Assembly: GCF_000378125.1 (NCBI RefSeq)
Contig: NZ_KB899242.1
Location: 806,001 to 870,000 of the forward strand
Length of the DNA: 64,000 nucleotides
From: Rudaea cellulosilytica DSM 22992
Lineage (GTDB): Bacteria; Pseudomonadota; Gammaproteobacteria; Xanthomonadales; Rhodanobacteraceae
Direction: 5' to 3'
Shown here: positions 19,369 through 27,615 of the stretch, piece after piece
How the letters are laid out: every line of letters begins with the position of its first letter
Numbering within the stretch: position 1 is the stretch's first letter
Notes under the pieces: generated by a model
Databases searched by the model: none
What the model was told of the DNA's origin: nothing
Seen by the model: only the letters and a program-made list of their open reading frames with translations
Made by a program: the position numbers and the translations under genes

Positions 19369-19452
19369 CACATGACATTATCATGTGTGTGCATGATCGT
19401 TGCGATCGTCCGAATCGCCCGGATCAGAAGCAGCCATTCCGGCTGCGCTTCT
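19369..19452 (+). repeat. Three hairpins upstream of the ribbon-helix-helix gene
   Basis: Stem-loops: CACATGA, loop CATTA, TCATGTG (19369-19387); GATCG, loop TTG, CGATC (19395-19407); and GCAGCC, loop ATTCC, GGCTGC (19430-19446), extended outward by AGAAG/CTTCT with a 2-base bulge. The last has the same GCAGCC/GGCTGC stem as the hairpin at 3779-3796. No T-runs follow. The downstream start codon is 14 bases after the last arm. Confidence 0.65.
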
Positions 19453-19466
19453 CAAAAGATGACGCC

Positions 19467-19751
19467 ATGAAAACGCAGCGCCTCACCCTGCTCGTCTCGC
19501 CCGAAGACAAGCGCAACTATCGCAACCTCGCCAAGGAACGCGGCATGAACATGAGCGAACTCATGCGCGAGGCCGTACGCGCCTACGGCGTCAGCACGAT
19601 CGACGACCCGCGTGAACTCGTCGCCCTGACCGCCGAACTGCGCGAAGCGCTGCCGGCGATGCGCCGCAGCGTGCGCGCGGCCAATGCTTCGGTCGAGCGC
19701 GCGCTCGCCAGCATCGCCAGCCGCCAGGCCAAGCCCTCCAAGGCCGGCTGA
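19467..19751 (+). CDS. Putative ribbon-helix-helix DNA-binding protein
   Basis: 94 residues. The opening strand-helix-helix pattern, KTQRLTLLVSPEDKRNYRNL then GMNMSELMREAVRAYG, resembles the ribbon-helix-helix fold of CopG/Arc proteins: a beta strand with alternating polar residues, then two helices with a conserved Ser/Glu turn. The C-terminal 40 residues are helical and Ala-rich. It overlaps the next small gene (TGATG). It could be an antitoxin or a plasmid-type regulator, but the partner is not a recognisable toxin. The function is not known. Confidence 0.6.
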   Translation: MKTQRLTLLVSPEDKRNYRNLAKERGMNMSELMREAVRAYGVSTIDDPRELVALTAELREALPAMRRSVRAANASVERALASIASRQAKPSKAG

Positions 19752-19951
19752 TGGGCGCCCTGCTCGACGCGGTGAAAGTGCTCAAGGATGTGCTGCGCAT
19801 GCGCGATGATCTCGATCGACTGGCGAAAAACGTCGACAAGCTGGCCAACGTCGCCAACGAAATCGACAAGCGCCTGATCCGCATCGAGACGATGGTCGAG
19901 ATCGCGGAAAAGCGCAGTGCGCGCCAGGCCAAGCTGCCCGCGAAGCAGTAG
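19751..19951 (+). CDS. Small coiled-coil protein paired with the RHH protein
   Basis: 66 residues, nearly all predicted helix with heptad spacing of Leu/Ile/Val ([20 protein letters not shown] and on). Highly charged, no signal or membrane segment. Its ATG overlaps the stop of the RHH gene and its stop is 1 base before the pyrD start, so the three are probably co-transcribed. I do not recognise the family. A binding partner of the RHH protein is a fair guess from the coupling only. Confidence 0.6.
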   Translation: MGALLDAVKVLKDVLRMRDDLDRLAKNVDKLANVANEIDKRLIRIETMVEIAEKRSARQAKLPAKQ

Positions 19952-19952
19952 C

Positions 19953-20975
19953 TTGTACGCCCTCGCCCGCCCCTTCCTGTTCTGCCTCGACGCCGAGCGA
20001 GCGCACGATCTCGCGCTCGCGTCGATCGAAGCCGCCTACCGCACCGGCCTCAACCCGCTGCTCGCGCTGAAATCGGCGCCGTTGCCGACGCGCGTGTTCG
20101 GCATCGACTTCGTCAATCCGGTCGGGCTCGCCGCTGGGCTCGACAAGAACGGGGCCTACGTCGACGCGCTCGCCGCGCTCGGCTTCGGCTTCATCGAAGT
20201 TGGAACGACCACGCCGCGAGCGCAGGCCGGCAATCCGAAGCCGCGCATGTTCCGCCTGCCCGAGCACGAGGCGGTGATCAACCGGCTCGGTTTCAACAAC
20301 GGCGGCGTCGAAGCGCTCGTGCGCAACGTTGAGCGGGCGAAGTTCAACGGTGTGCTCGGTATCAACATCGGCAAGAACAAGGACACGCCGAACGAACGCG
20401 CGGTCGACGACTACCTGCACTGCCTCGAGCGCGTCTACGCGCGTGCCAGCTATGTAACGGTCAATATTTCCTCACCAAACACGCAAGGTTTGCGCGATCT
20501 GCAGGAAGAAGAAACCTTGAAGCGTTTTGTCGGCACGCTGCGCGAGCGCCAGGAGCAGCTCGCCGCGCAACACAGCACACGCAAGCCGATGCTGCTCAAG
20601 ATCGCGCCGGACCTGAGCGAGGCCGAGCTCGACGGCATCGCCGCCGTGCTGCTGGCCGCAAAAATCGACGGCCTGATCTGCACGAACACGACGATCGCGC
20701 GCGACGCGATCGCGGGCGCGCGCCATGCGCAGGAAGCCGGCGGTCTCTCCGGCAAGCCGCTGATGGCCAAGGCAACCGCGGTGCTGCGCGGCATGGCGCA
20801 GCGGCTCGGCAGCGCGATTCCGCTCATCGGCGTCGGCGGCATCACGTGCGGTACGGACGCAGCGGAAAAATTCGCCGCGGGTGCGAGCCTCGTGCAGTTC
20901 TACTCCGGCCTGGTCTTTCGCGGGCCGTCACTGATCGGCGAATGCGTCGAAGCGCTGCGCGGCAAAGCCAGATGA
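19953..20975 (+). CDS. pyrD: Dihydroorotate dehydrogenase (quinone), class 2
   Basis: 340 residues from TTG 19953; E. coli PyrD has 336. It oxidises dihydroorotate to orotate with FMN and quinone at the inner membrane. TTG is chosen because the protein then begins [20 protein letters not shown], matching the membrane-binding N-terminal helices of class 2 enzymes; upstream ATG 19917 would overlap the preceding gene and add unrelated residues. The catalytic serine lies in [10 protein letters not shown] near residue 174, as in class 2. It ends with an ATGA overlap with murB, an arrangement common in Xanthomonad-type genomes. Confidence 0.95.
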   Translation: MYALARPFLFCLDAERAHDLALASIEAAYRTGLNPLLALKSAPLPTRVFGIDFVNPVGLAAGLDKNGAYVDALAALGFGFIEVGTTTPRAQAGNPKPRMFRLPEHEAVINRLGFNNGGVEALVRNVERAKFNGVLGINIGKNKDTPNERAVDDYLHCLERVYARASYVTVNISSPNTQGLRDLQEEETLKRFVGTLRERQEQLAAQHSTRKPMLLKIAPDLSEAELDGIAAVLLAAKIDGLICTNTTIARDAIAGARHAQEAGGLSGKPLMAKATAVLRGMAQRLGSAIPLIGVGGITCGTDAAEKFAAGASLVQFYSGLVFRGPSLIGECVEALRGKAR

Positions 20976-22051
20976 ACGACCACCACGCCACTTCGACGCT
21001 GCCTTTCGTCACCGGTTACGGCTATACGGTGCACGAGAACGCTTCGATGCTCGATCGCACGACGTTCCGCGTGCCCGCGCGCGCGGCGATGCTGATCGAC
21101 GTGCACGAATTCGACGCGATCCCGTGCCTGCTGGACGACGCCGCTAAGCAGCATCGCGAGGTGCTGATTCTCGGCGGCGGCAGCAACGTCTTGTTCACCC
21201 GCGACTGGCCGGGCGTCGTGCTCGCCTTGCGCACGCGCGGCCTCGACATCATCGAGCAACACGTGCCCGGCACGCCGGGCGATGCCGCGCTCGTGCGCGC
21301 CGCGGCCGGAGAAGTCTGGGACGACTTCGTCCACTGGACACTGGCGCATGGCTTGCGCGGACTGGAGAATCTCGCCCTGATTCCGGGTAGTGTCGGCGCC
21401 ACGCCGATCCAAAACATCGGCGCCTACGGCGTCGAGGTCGGCGAGTTCGTCGATGCCGTATATGCATACGACCGCACGACGAGTTCGATCGTGCGTCTCG
21501 ACCGCGCCGCCTGCGCCTTCGCCTACCGCGATTCGCTGTTCAAGCGCGATAGCGGGCGCTATCTCATCACCGCAGTCGATTTCCTGCTGCCGCGCGAGCG
21601 TGCGCTGCGCCTCGACTACGACGGCGTGCGCGAGGAACTCGCCGCGATGGGCGTGGACTCACCCGACGCGCGCGCGGTCGCGCACGCGATCTCGCGCGTG
21701 CGCACGCGCAAACTGCCCGATCCGGTCACCACCGGCAACGCCGGCAGTTTCTTCAAGAACCCGATCGTCTCAGCCGACCTCGCCACAGCGCTCGAGGGCG
21801 AGCATGCGCGGATGCCGCTCTGGCCGCTGGCGGACGGCCTGGCGAAGCTGTCGGCCGCCTGGCTGATCGAAGCCTGCGGGCTCAAGGGATTTCGCCAGGG
21901 CGATGCGGGCGTTTCCGATCAACACGCGCTTGTGCTGATCAACTACGGCGGCGCGAACGGCGCGCAGCTCTGGGCGCTGGCGCGGCACATCCAACAGACT
22001 GTACTCGCGCGCTTCGGCGTGGCGCTGGAACCCGAGCCCCTGGTGATTTGA
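20972..22051 (+). CDS. murB: UDP-N-acetylenolpyruvoylglucosamine reductase, type I
   Basis: 359 residues. It reduces UDP-GlcNAc-enolpyruvate to UDP-MurNAc with NADPH and FAD in peptidoglycan synthesis. FAD-binding features are [10 protein letters not shown] (near 60) and [20 protein letters not shown] (near 130-150). The proton-donor serine is in [10 protein letters not shown] near 258 and the conserved glutamate in the C-terminal EPEPL. The length and the YRDS stretch fit type I (E. coli-like). ATG 20972 overlaps the pyrD stop; the open frame upstream is inside pyrD. Confidence 0.96.
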   Translation: MNDHHATSTLPFVTGYGYTVHENASMLDRTTFRVPARAAMLIDVHEFDAIPCLLDDAAKQHREVLILGGGSNVLFTRDWPGVVLALRTRGLDIIEQHVPGTPGDAALVRAAAGEVWDDFVHWTLAHGLRGLENLALIPGSVGATPIQNIGAYGVEVGEFVDAVYAYDRTTSSIVRLDRAACAFAYRDSLFKRDSGRYLITAVDFLLPRERALRLDYDGVREELAAMGVDSPDARAVAHAISRVRTRKLPDPVTTGNAGSFFKNPIVSADLATALEGEHARMPLWPLADGLAKLSAAWLIEACGLKGFRQGDAGVSDQHALVLINYGGANGAQLWALARHIQQTVLARFGVALEPEPLVI

Positions 22052-22076
22052 AGCAGCGTTGCAGCGGCTCGTTGCT

Positions 22077-23063
22077 TTAACTCGACAACTGCTGCATTTC
22101 GCTCCGCACAATTCCAATCAAGGTTCGGATCAACAGTCCGCCGATGACGGCTGTGGCCAGCGCGAGCAAGAGCAGCGCAAGTCCATCCGCCCACAGCGTC
22201 TTGGAATAGGCGGCATAACGCAGTCCGGCGCCGGCCGTCGCCGCCAGAGGGAAGCTGACCGCCCACCAGGACATGCGGAACGGGCAACAACTCGGCAGAT
22301 GGCGCAAGCGCGTCAACAACACCGCGAGCAGGAATACGTTCAAAGCAAACAATCCTTCCGCGAGCGCGTCGACCTGACCCAGCGTAATCACGTAGGCGGA
22401 AAACCCCACCGCAAACGGGGCCAGCAAGATCATCAGCAAAGGCGACATCGCTGGCGGCAACGGTTCCTCGAACATCAACCGCGAAAAGATCATGGTAAAA
22501 AGAGGCACGGCGAAGAAAAGACCCACCGCCAACCCCAACATCATTAAGGCATGCGGCGGTTCAGCGAAACCCAACGCAGGCACCGCCAGCGGTATGTCGA
22601 GCATGCCCACCAGCGGAACGATCCAGGTCGGCGTGGCATGCGCCGGCTGTTGGCGGGCTCCCAACCAGCGGCTGGCCATGTGCCAAGCGAACATGGTCAT
22701 GCCGAGAGCCGATGCCGCCCACAAGCCCCGCGCAAACGGCAGGCTGTAGTCAGCGAGGACGATCGGCAGTAGCAAGGCGCTGATCAGGGGCGTGCCGAAC
22801 AAGGCACCGGTGACCGGGTGCAGAAACTCGGCCTTGACGTGGACAAAGCCAGTCGCAGCCTTGATCGCATAACCCGCGACCATGGCGACAAACGCAGCGA
22901 CGCCTGCCGCACCAATGCCGTCTGCCACCCAAAGCGGTACTCCGAAGCGGGCGTGCGCCAGACGCCAAGCCAGGCTCAATCCGACAAGCCCCATCACCGA
23001 TCCAAACAACGCGACCGGCAACCACCGCGCCGATGCCGTATCAACGACATTCACTGCAGACAT
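22077..23063 (-). CDS. SLAC1/TehA-family (TDT) membrane transporter
   Basis: 328 residues from ATG 23063, with GAGGG upstream. About ten hydrophobic helices are visible, including GFVHVKAEFLHPVTGALFGTP and FAWHMASRWLG, typical of the tellurite-resistance/dicarboxylate transporter family. Members move malate-like acids or act as anion channels, and some confer tellurite tolerance. It is 11 bases downstream of an AhpD-like gene on the same strand, and both face an AraC regulator, which suggests an inducible stress or export operon. The substrate is not known. Confidence 0.8.
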   Translation of the reverse strand: MSAVNVVDTASARWLPVALFGSVMGLVGLSLAWRLAHARFGVPLWVADGIGAAGVAAFVAMVAGYAIKAATGFVHVKAEFLHPVTGALFGTPLISALLLPIVLADYSLPFARGLWAASALGMTMFAWHMASRWLGARQQPAHATPTWIVPLVGMLDIPLAVPALGFAEPPHALMMLGLAVGLFFAVPLFTMIFSRLMFEEPLPPAMSPLLMILLAPFAVGFSAYVITLGQVDALAEGLFALNVFLLAVLLTRLRHLPSCCPFRMSWWAVSFPLAATAGAGLRYAAYSKTLWADGLALLLLALATAVIGGLLIRTLIGIVRSEMQQLSS

Positions 23064-23074
23064 TGTGATCGCCC

Positions 23075-23416
23075 TCAAACAGCCGAAACGGCAGACATCG
23101 CATCTAAAGCGCGCGCGGAATACACCATTGCAGCGCCCGCATTGAGCGCGATCGCCACACCTAGCGCCTCGGCGACTTCTTCACGGCTGGCGCCCAGCTT
23201 GCTGGCCTCGGTCGCATGGACCACGATGCAGCCGTCGCAGCGGCTGGTTACCGCCACCGCCAGCGCGATGAGTTCGCGGGTCTTTGCGTCAAGGTGGTTC
23301 GTCTTCTTGCCGGCAGCGGAAAGTGTTTGATAGCCAGCTAGCGAATCGGGGGACAGTTTGCCGATTTCACCGATGCGGTCCATCAATTCACGACGATATT
23401 CAGTCCAGTTGAGCAT
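23075..23416 (-). CDS. AhpD-like carboxymuconolactone decarboxylase-family protein
   Basis: 113 residues. The motif SRCDGCIVVHATEASKLGAS contains the CxxC and histidine of the AhpD active site, within the CMD fold. Such proteins are thiol peroxidases/reductases, or lactone decarboxylases in aromatic breakdown. The redox motif favours the former. ATG 23416 has a clean GGAG. It is the first gene of a likely two-gene unit with the TDT transporter. Confidence 0.85.
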   Translation of the reverse strand: MLNWTEYRRELMDRIGEIGKLSPDSLAGYQTLSAAGKKTNHLDAKTRELIALAVAVTSRCDGCIVVHATEASKLGASREEVAEALGVAIALNAGAAMVYSARALDAMSAVSAV

Positions 23417-23474
23417 GTTTCTTCTCCAGATAGTGGGCGCGCCACGCGCGGTTGTTTCGACGCGTATTATTCTG

Positions 23475-23492
23475 GATTGAAATGATTCAATC
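23475..23492. promoter_or_regulatory. Palindrome in the AhpD/AraC divergent promoter
   Basis: GATTGAA (23475-23481), ATGA, TTCAATC (23486-23492) is a perfect 7-bp inverted repeat about midway between the two divergent start codons, 113 bases apart. It is a candidate operator for the AraC-type regulator or another dimeric factor. Confidence 0.45.
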
Positions 23493-23529
23493 ACTAGCCA
23501 AAAATCTCATTATTTAGCTTATTCGTCTC

Positions 23530-24468
23530 ATGGATGCACTCAGCCAACTTCTTAGCCTCAGCCGCATGAGTGTGCAAATGGACGTTCACTGCCTGCTTGC
23601 CGGCAAATATGCCGTTGCGCATGAAACATCGGCGCCCGGCGAAGCCCCGTTTCACCTGGTGCTGGCAGGCAAATGTCGCGTGCGTAGCGTCACCGGCTGG
23701 ACCGACTTGAACGCCGGGGACTTCCTGTTACTGCCGCATGGCGATGCCCACGATGTCCTTCCGCCGCGCTCCGTGCAATCGAAGACAAGTCGGCCGGTGC
23801 ACCGTTTGCGCTTGAGCCAGGACAGCACCCTGCCGATCAAGGGCAATGTGCGCAGTCCCTCCAACGCCGATCTAGATCTGCTTTGCGGGCGATTCATCTG
23901 CGCTTACGGCGCGGGCTCCATGCTGCTCCGAGCACTACCGCCTAGAGTGCACGTGAATCTGCAGGATATGGCCAGCGGAGAATTGCTCGGTTCCCTGATC
24001 GCCCTGCTCCAACGCGAAGCAACGCTCGCGCAGGCAGGAGCTCTTGCCGTCGTGAATGCGCTGGGTCAGGCCATTCTGACCTTTGCGCTTCGACATCATG
24101 GCGTAGACGGAAGCGCGCCTCCCGGCCTGCTGACGATCATGGCGGATCGACGGCTCGGCTCGTCGGTCAGCGCGGTGCTGCAGGACTCGTCGCGCGACTG
24201 GACAATAGCTTCACTCGGCGAAAAAGTGTCCATGTCCCGAGCGACCTACGCGCGCCAGTTCCGCGCGAAAGCCGGCATGGGAGTCGGCGAATTCTTATTG
24301 ACCGTTCGCATGATGCGCGCGTGCGATCTGATCCAGCATACGGATCGAGGTCTTGCCGAGATCGGCCAAGCGGTGGGCTACGCTTCGGAAGCAGCATTCG
24401 GCAAGGCGTTTCAGAAGATCGTCGGCGAGACGCCCGGTAGATGGCGCAGGAAACAGAAATCGGTTTAG
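23530..24468 (+). CDS. AraC-family transcriptional regulator with N-terminal cupin
   Basis: 312 residues. The N-terminal half is a cupin (FHLVLAGKCRV, then GDFLLLPHGDAHDV) of the type that senses small molecules. The C-terminal half has two AraC helix-turn-helix units: IASLGEKVSMSRATYARQFR and IGQAVGYASEAAFGKAFQKI, ending with GETPGRWRR. It is divergent from the AhpD/TDT genes and is the probable regulator of that unit. I see no good ribosome site before ATG 23530; an in-frame ATG 23566 is possible but would shorten the cupin. Confidence 0.88.
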   Translation: MDALSQLLSLSRMSVQMDVHCLLAGKYAVAHETSAPGEAPFHLVLAGKCRVRSVTGWTDLNAGDFLLLPHGDAHDVLPPRSVQSKTSRPVHRLRLSQDSTLPIKGNVRSPSNADLDLLCGRFICAYGAGSMLLRALPPRVHVNLQDMASGELLGSLIALLQREATLAQAGALAVVNALGQAILTFALRHHGVDGSAPPGLLTIMADRRLGSSVSAVLQDSSRDWTIASLGEKVSMSRATYARQFRAKAGMGVGEFLLTVRMMRACDLIQHTDRGLAEIGQAVGYASEAAFGKAFQKIVGETPGRWRRKQKSV

Positions 24469-24532
24469 CCAAGCCAACGGGCGTTGCCCGAACAACTTAC
24501 GCGTTCGCACTGGCGGTACTTGCAGTCGATAC

Positions 24533-24949
24533 TCAAACACCATCACCGTCTGCTTTGGCCATGGTCATGCTGATCCTTACCGGCACTGCATGCGCAGCAC
24601 GACGCTGAGGGCGCGAGCGCGCGTCGGCCACCGCAGCGGAATGCGCGCCGGCGGGATGCCCGTTCTGCGCATCGAGCAGGGTTGCGCTGAACGTTTCGTT
24701 CCTGCGCAAGGACTCGAGCATGGCGGGATCCGGACCGCGACGCCGCTTCCAGTACCAACAGATCGGCAGCGCAACGATCACGAGCACCGCGACGATGGCG
24801 GCATTGCGCGGATTCGTCATCACGTTGTTGGCGATACTTGCGAGTAGCACGCCGGCACGCAGCGCCGGTGGCGCGAGCTTGCCGAGCTCGGACGCTGCCG
24901 AAACGGGCGGGCGCGTGAATTCGGATTTGAATGTGCATTCGGCGGACAT
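24533..24949 (-). CDS. Hypothetical single-span membrane protein
   Basis: 138 residues, no recognised family. One membrane helix at about 46-66 (NAAIVAVLVIVALPICWYWK) is followed by Arg-rich, then Ala/Arg-rich residues. ATG 24949 has GAGGAAG at a good distance, which supports a real start. The C-terminal third is of low complexity and could be read-through in the wrong frame. It lies between the AraC gene and a serine hydrolase. Confidence 0.45.
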   Translation of the reverse strand: MSAECTFKSEFTRPPVSAASELGKLAPPALRAGVLLASIANNVMTNPRNAAIVAVLVIVALPICWYWKRRRGPDPAMLESLRRNETFSATLLDAQNGHPAGAHSAAVADARSRPQRRAAHAVPVRISMTMAKADGDGV

Positions 24950-25042
24950 GATCGCTTCCTCGGCTCCTGCAGCGGCGTCATCGCTTGTCGCCTGCTTCTG
25001 CTACAAGACGAACGGGAAAGCGTGGAATCGACAACGCAAGAC

Positions 25043-26431
25043 TCAGCGTTCCGAAACTCGCTTCAGCGGCCGTGGCGGGCCTTCGCCGCCCTCGAAGTAG
25101 TCGAGCTCGACCACTTCGCCGGCATCGTTGCGGACAGGCGAGAAGTAACTGAGTTCATCCGGCACGAAATGAAGTCTCCGGCCGGCAGTCATCTGCAGCG
25201 GGATCGTCTTGCCGTCGCCGCGCCGCGCGTAGATTCGATGATCCTCGATCGAAAGCGTTTCGACGACGCCGTCGCCGCCACGGTAGGTACCCTGCAAGGC
25301 CTGCGCGATCTCGTCTGTCACGCGCACGCCGACCGGCACCGGGAACGGCTCGCCCAATACGATTGCCGCGAGCCGCTTGCCGAACGTGCGCGCATCGAAA
25401 CTATCGTCATTGGCGAGGACCACGATCGTCGCCTGCCGGGCGGGAAGGTAGCCGACGAACGAGGCAAAGCCGTTTATCTGTCCGGTATGCCCGACCATCG
25501 TGCTGCCGCGGACGTGCCACAGGTACATGCCCATGCCATAGCCGTATGCAGTAGCCACGCCGGGAAGATCCGGCGTCGGCGCGATCATCTGGCGGAATCC
25601 GTCACGGCCGATCACACGACCTTCGGCCAGGGCGCGCATCCAGTGCCGCAGGTCGTCCGCGTCGGAGACCAGGCCGCCCGCAGCAGACACCGCGGCCGAA
25701 TTGATGAATTGCGCATTGTCGACCCGCTGCGTTTGCGCATCCGTGGTGTAGCCGGCGACGCGTCCCGCGATCAACGCGGAATGGGAGCCGAAGCGCGTTC
25801 GTTTCAATCCGGTCGCGCCGAACAAGTCTTCCTGCATCGCGGCATGCCACGATTTTCCGGTCACCTTCTCGATCACCGCACCCAGCAGGATATAGCCGGC
25901 ATTCGAGTAGGCCCAGCGCGAGCCCGGCGGAAAATCGGCAGGACGCTTGCGAATTTCGGCGATCAGCGCGGCAGTGTCGACATCGCGTCGCGAGAAGCCC
26001 GGTTGCACGTCCCTTACCAGATCGGAGACACCTGAGGTGTGATTGAGCAGCTGGCGCAGGCTGATCCGGTCTGCGCCGGGAAAATCCGGAAGGTATTTCG
26101 ACAAGGCATCGTCGATCGACAATTTGCCGAGTCCGGCGAGCTTCAGCACCATTGCCGCGGTGAACATCTTGGTCACGGAAGCGATGCGAAACACCTGGCC
26201 TGGTGAAAGCGCCACGCCGAGCTCGATATCGGCCCTCCCCCTCGCTGCGCTGAACGCGACGCGATCACCATTGGCGATCAGCACCGCGACCCCGGGTCCA
26301 TCGCGGGTCACGGCATGATCGAGCAGCTCCTGTACTTGTGGCACAAGTGGGGAAGCCTGCGCCGATGCCACCGAAAAAATGCAGGTGTAGAACGTCAGGA
26401 AAATCGCCGCAGGGCGGAATTGACAGCACAT
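25043..26431 (-). CDS. Secreted serine hydrolase, class C beta-lactamase/D-alanyl-D-alanine carboxypeptidase family
   Basis: 462 residues. A signal peptide is clear (AIFLTFYTCIFSVASAQA, cut near 25). The nucleophile motif SVTK spans 85-88, the YSN motif 175-177, and HTG occurs near 325 in place of KTG, all typical of the broad Beta-lactamase superfamily Pfam group. Residues after about 380 form a beta-rich C-terminal domain. It is likely periplasmic. Esterase, peptidase or penicillin-recognising activity cannot be told apart from sequence, and resistance should not be assumed. Confidence 0.85.
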   Translation of the reverse strand: MCCQFRPAAIFLTFYTCIFSVASAQASPLVPQVQELLDHAVTRDGPGVAVLIANGDRVAFSAARGRADIELGVALSPGQVFRIASVTKMFTAAMVLKLAGLGKLSIDDALSKYLPDFPGADRISLRQLLNHTSGVSDLVRDVQPGFSRRDVDTAALIAEIRKRPADFPPGSRWAYSNAGYILLGAVIEKVTGKSWHAAMQEDLFGATGLKRTRFGSHSALIAGRVAGYTTDAQTQRVDNAQFINSAAVSAAGGLVSDADDLRHWMRALAEGRVIGRDGFRQMIAPTPDLPGVATAYGYGMGMYLWHVRGSTMVGHTGQINGFASFVGYLPARQATIVVLANDDSFDARTFGKRLAAIVLGEPFPVPVGVRVTDEIAQALQGTYRGGDGVVETLSIEDHRIYARRGDGKTIPLQMTAGRRLHFVPDELSYFSPVRNDAGEVVELDYFEGGEGPPRPLKRVSER

Positions 26432-26638
26432 ATACCGGCTCGGCAGCGAAAGAGAATCTCTTGCCGCGCGCTACAGCGCGACGACATCGCCAATACGGAT
26501 TCCGCCCGGTGCAAAAGAGTTGCGAATCAGCTGAAATTGCGCCCGGCCGAATCGCCGGCTGGCGCAAATCGGCGACTGGGCCGTGCAGCGCAACGTTCAG
26601 GGAGCCGGCTCAACAGCGAGCCTGCAGCTTGGAATCGT

Positions 26639-27532
26639 CTATTCGCTGCACTGGAAGTACAGCAGATGCTCCGGATTGTGCGCGGCCGTCTGGCCGAGGC
26701 TGATCGTGCCGCTGCGCAGCAGGCGCACTTCGTCGCGGTGGAACGACAATTCGTCGTCGTCGCCGAACTTCACCCATGAGCCGTTCGTGGAACGATCGGA
26801 GACGACGAAGTAGCCGCGCTTGTACTCGATGAGCGCATGATTGCGCGATACCCATTCGGCATCGATGACGAGGCTCGACGAGAGATCGCGACCGAGCGTG
26901 AACGGTGGTGCGAGTTCGTCAAGATCGATCGCGCGGCCGCGGTAGCGCAGATGCAGGCGCACGCGCGGCACAGCGAAGTTCCCGGTCGAGATCGCCCGCT
27001 GCACCATGGTGAGATTCGACACGTCCTCCTGCCAGAGCACGTCGACGATGTCGATCGGCAGCATCTTTCCGGCGACGCGCGTCTGTCCCATCGAGCGCAC
27101 GCGCAGCATGCCGGCGTTGGTCAGCAGTTTCACCGTCGAGGCGGTCGCGATGATCTGCTCGCGTTTGGCCAGCGCGGTCATGCGTGCCGCGGTGTTGACC
27201 GCGTCGCCGTAGACGTCGCCGTCCTCGACCAGTGTTTCGCCGTGATGCAGGCCGATGCGGATCGCGAGAAATTCGCGCGCGCACTCCTCGTCCGCGGCAA
27301 TGCGCTTCTGCATGTCGACAGCAGCGAGCAGACCCTGGATCGGCCCGGGAAAGGTGCACAGGATCTCGTCACCGATGTTCTTGATCACGCGCCCGCCGTG
27401 CTGGCGCGTCACCTCGCCGAGCGCCGCCAGCATGGCCGCAACGAGTCGCCGCGCCTCGATATTGCCGCGCGTTTCGAACAGCCGCGTGCTGCCGCTGACG
27501 TCGGCGAACAGGATGGTCAGTTGCTCGCTCAT
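26639..27532 (-). CDS. Class III adenylate/guanylate cyclase with C-terminal FHA domain
   Basis: 297 residues. Residues 1-185 form a class III cyclase homology domain: FADVSGSTRLFE holds the first metal-binding Asp, GRVIKNIGDEILCTF the substrate Lys and second Asp, and DAVNTAARM the transition-state Asn/Arg, so it looks active. Residues about 205-285 form an FHA domain (FTLGRDLSSSLVID, then VSRNHALIE, then DRSTNGSWV), which binds phosphothreonine. The pairing predicts cyclic-nucleotide synthesis linked to Ser/Thr phosphorylation. A Ser/Thr kinase at 39997 is the nearest candidate partner, by inference. No membrane segment is seen. Confidence 0.9.
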   Translation of the reverse strand: MSEQLTILFADVSGSTRLFETRGNIEARRLVAAMLAALGEVTRQHGGRVIKNIGDEILCTFPGPIQGLLAAVDMQKRIAADEECAREFLAIRIGLHHGETLVEDGDVYGDAVNTAARMTALAKREQIIATASTVKLLTNAGMLRVRSMGQTRVAGKMLPIDIVDVLWQEDVSNLTMVQRAISTGNFAVPRVRLHLRYRGRAIDLDELAPPFTLGRDLSSSLVIDAEWVSRNHALIEYKRGYFVVSDRSTNGSWVKFGDDDELSFHRDEVRLLRSGTISLGQTAAHNPEHLLYFQCSE

Positions 27533-27615
27533 CGACGTGAAGTTTAGCCGGAAACTCGACGCGAGGGGCGCGACCTGCGCGCGCCTCGCGCGCAAGACAT
27601 CAGTACGACCAAGCC

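Noticed and set aside
19917-19952. ATG 19917 as the pyrD start
   Set aside because: It would add 12 residues unlike PyrD and overlap the preceding small gene by 35 bases. TTG 19953 gives the expected N-terminus and length.
24720-25100. A 126-codon plus-strand frame between the AraC and serine-hydrolase genes
   Set aside because: It overlaps the start of the minus-strand membrane-protein gene and the end of the hydrolase gene, has no ribosome site, and its composition is that of a shadow frame.
25043-26431. Calling the serine hydrolase an antibiotic-resistance beta-lactamase
   Set aside because: The SxxK/YSN/HTG layout is shared by esterases and peptidases, the C-terminal extension is unlike AmpC, and there is no AmpR neighbour.
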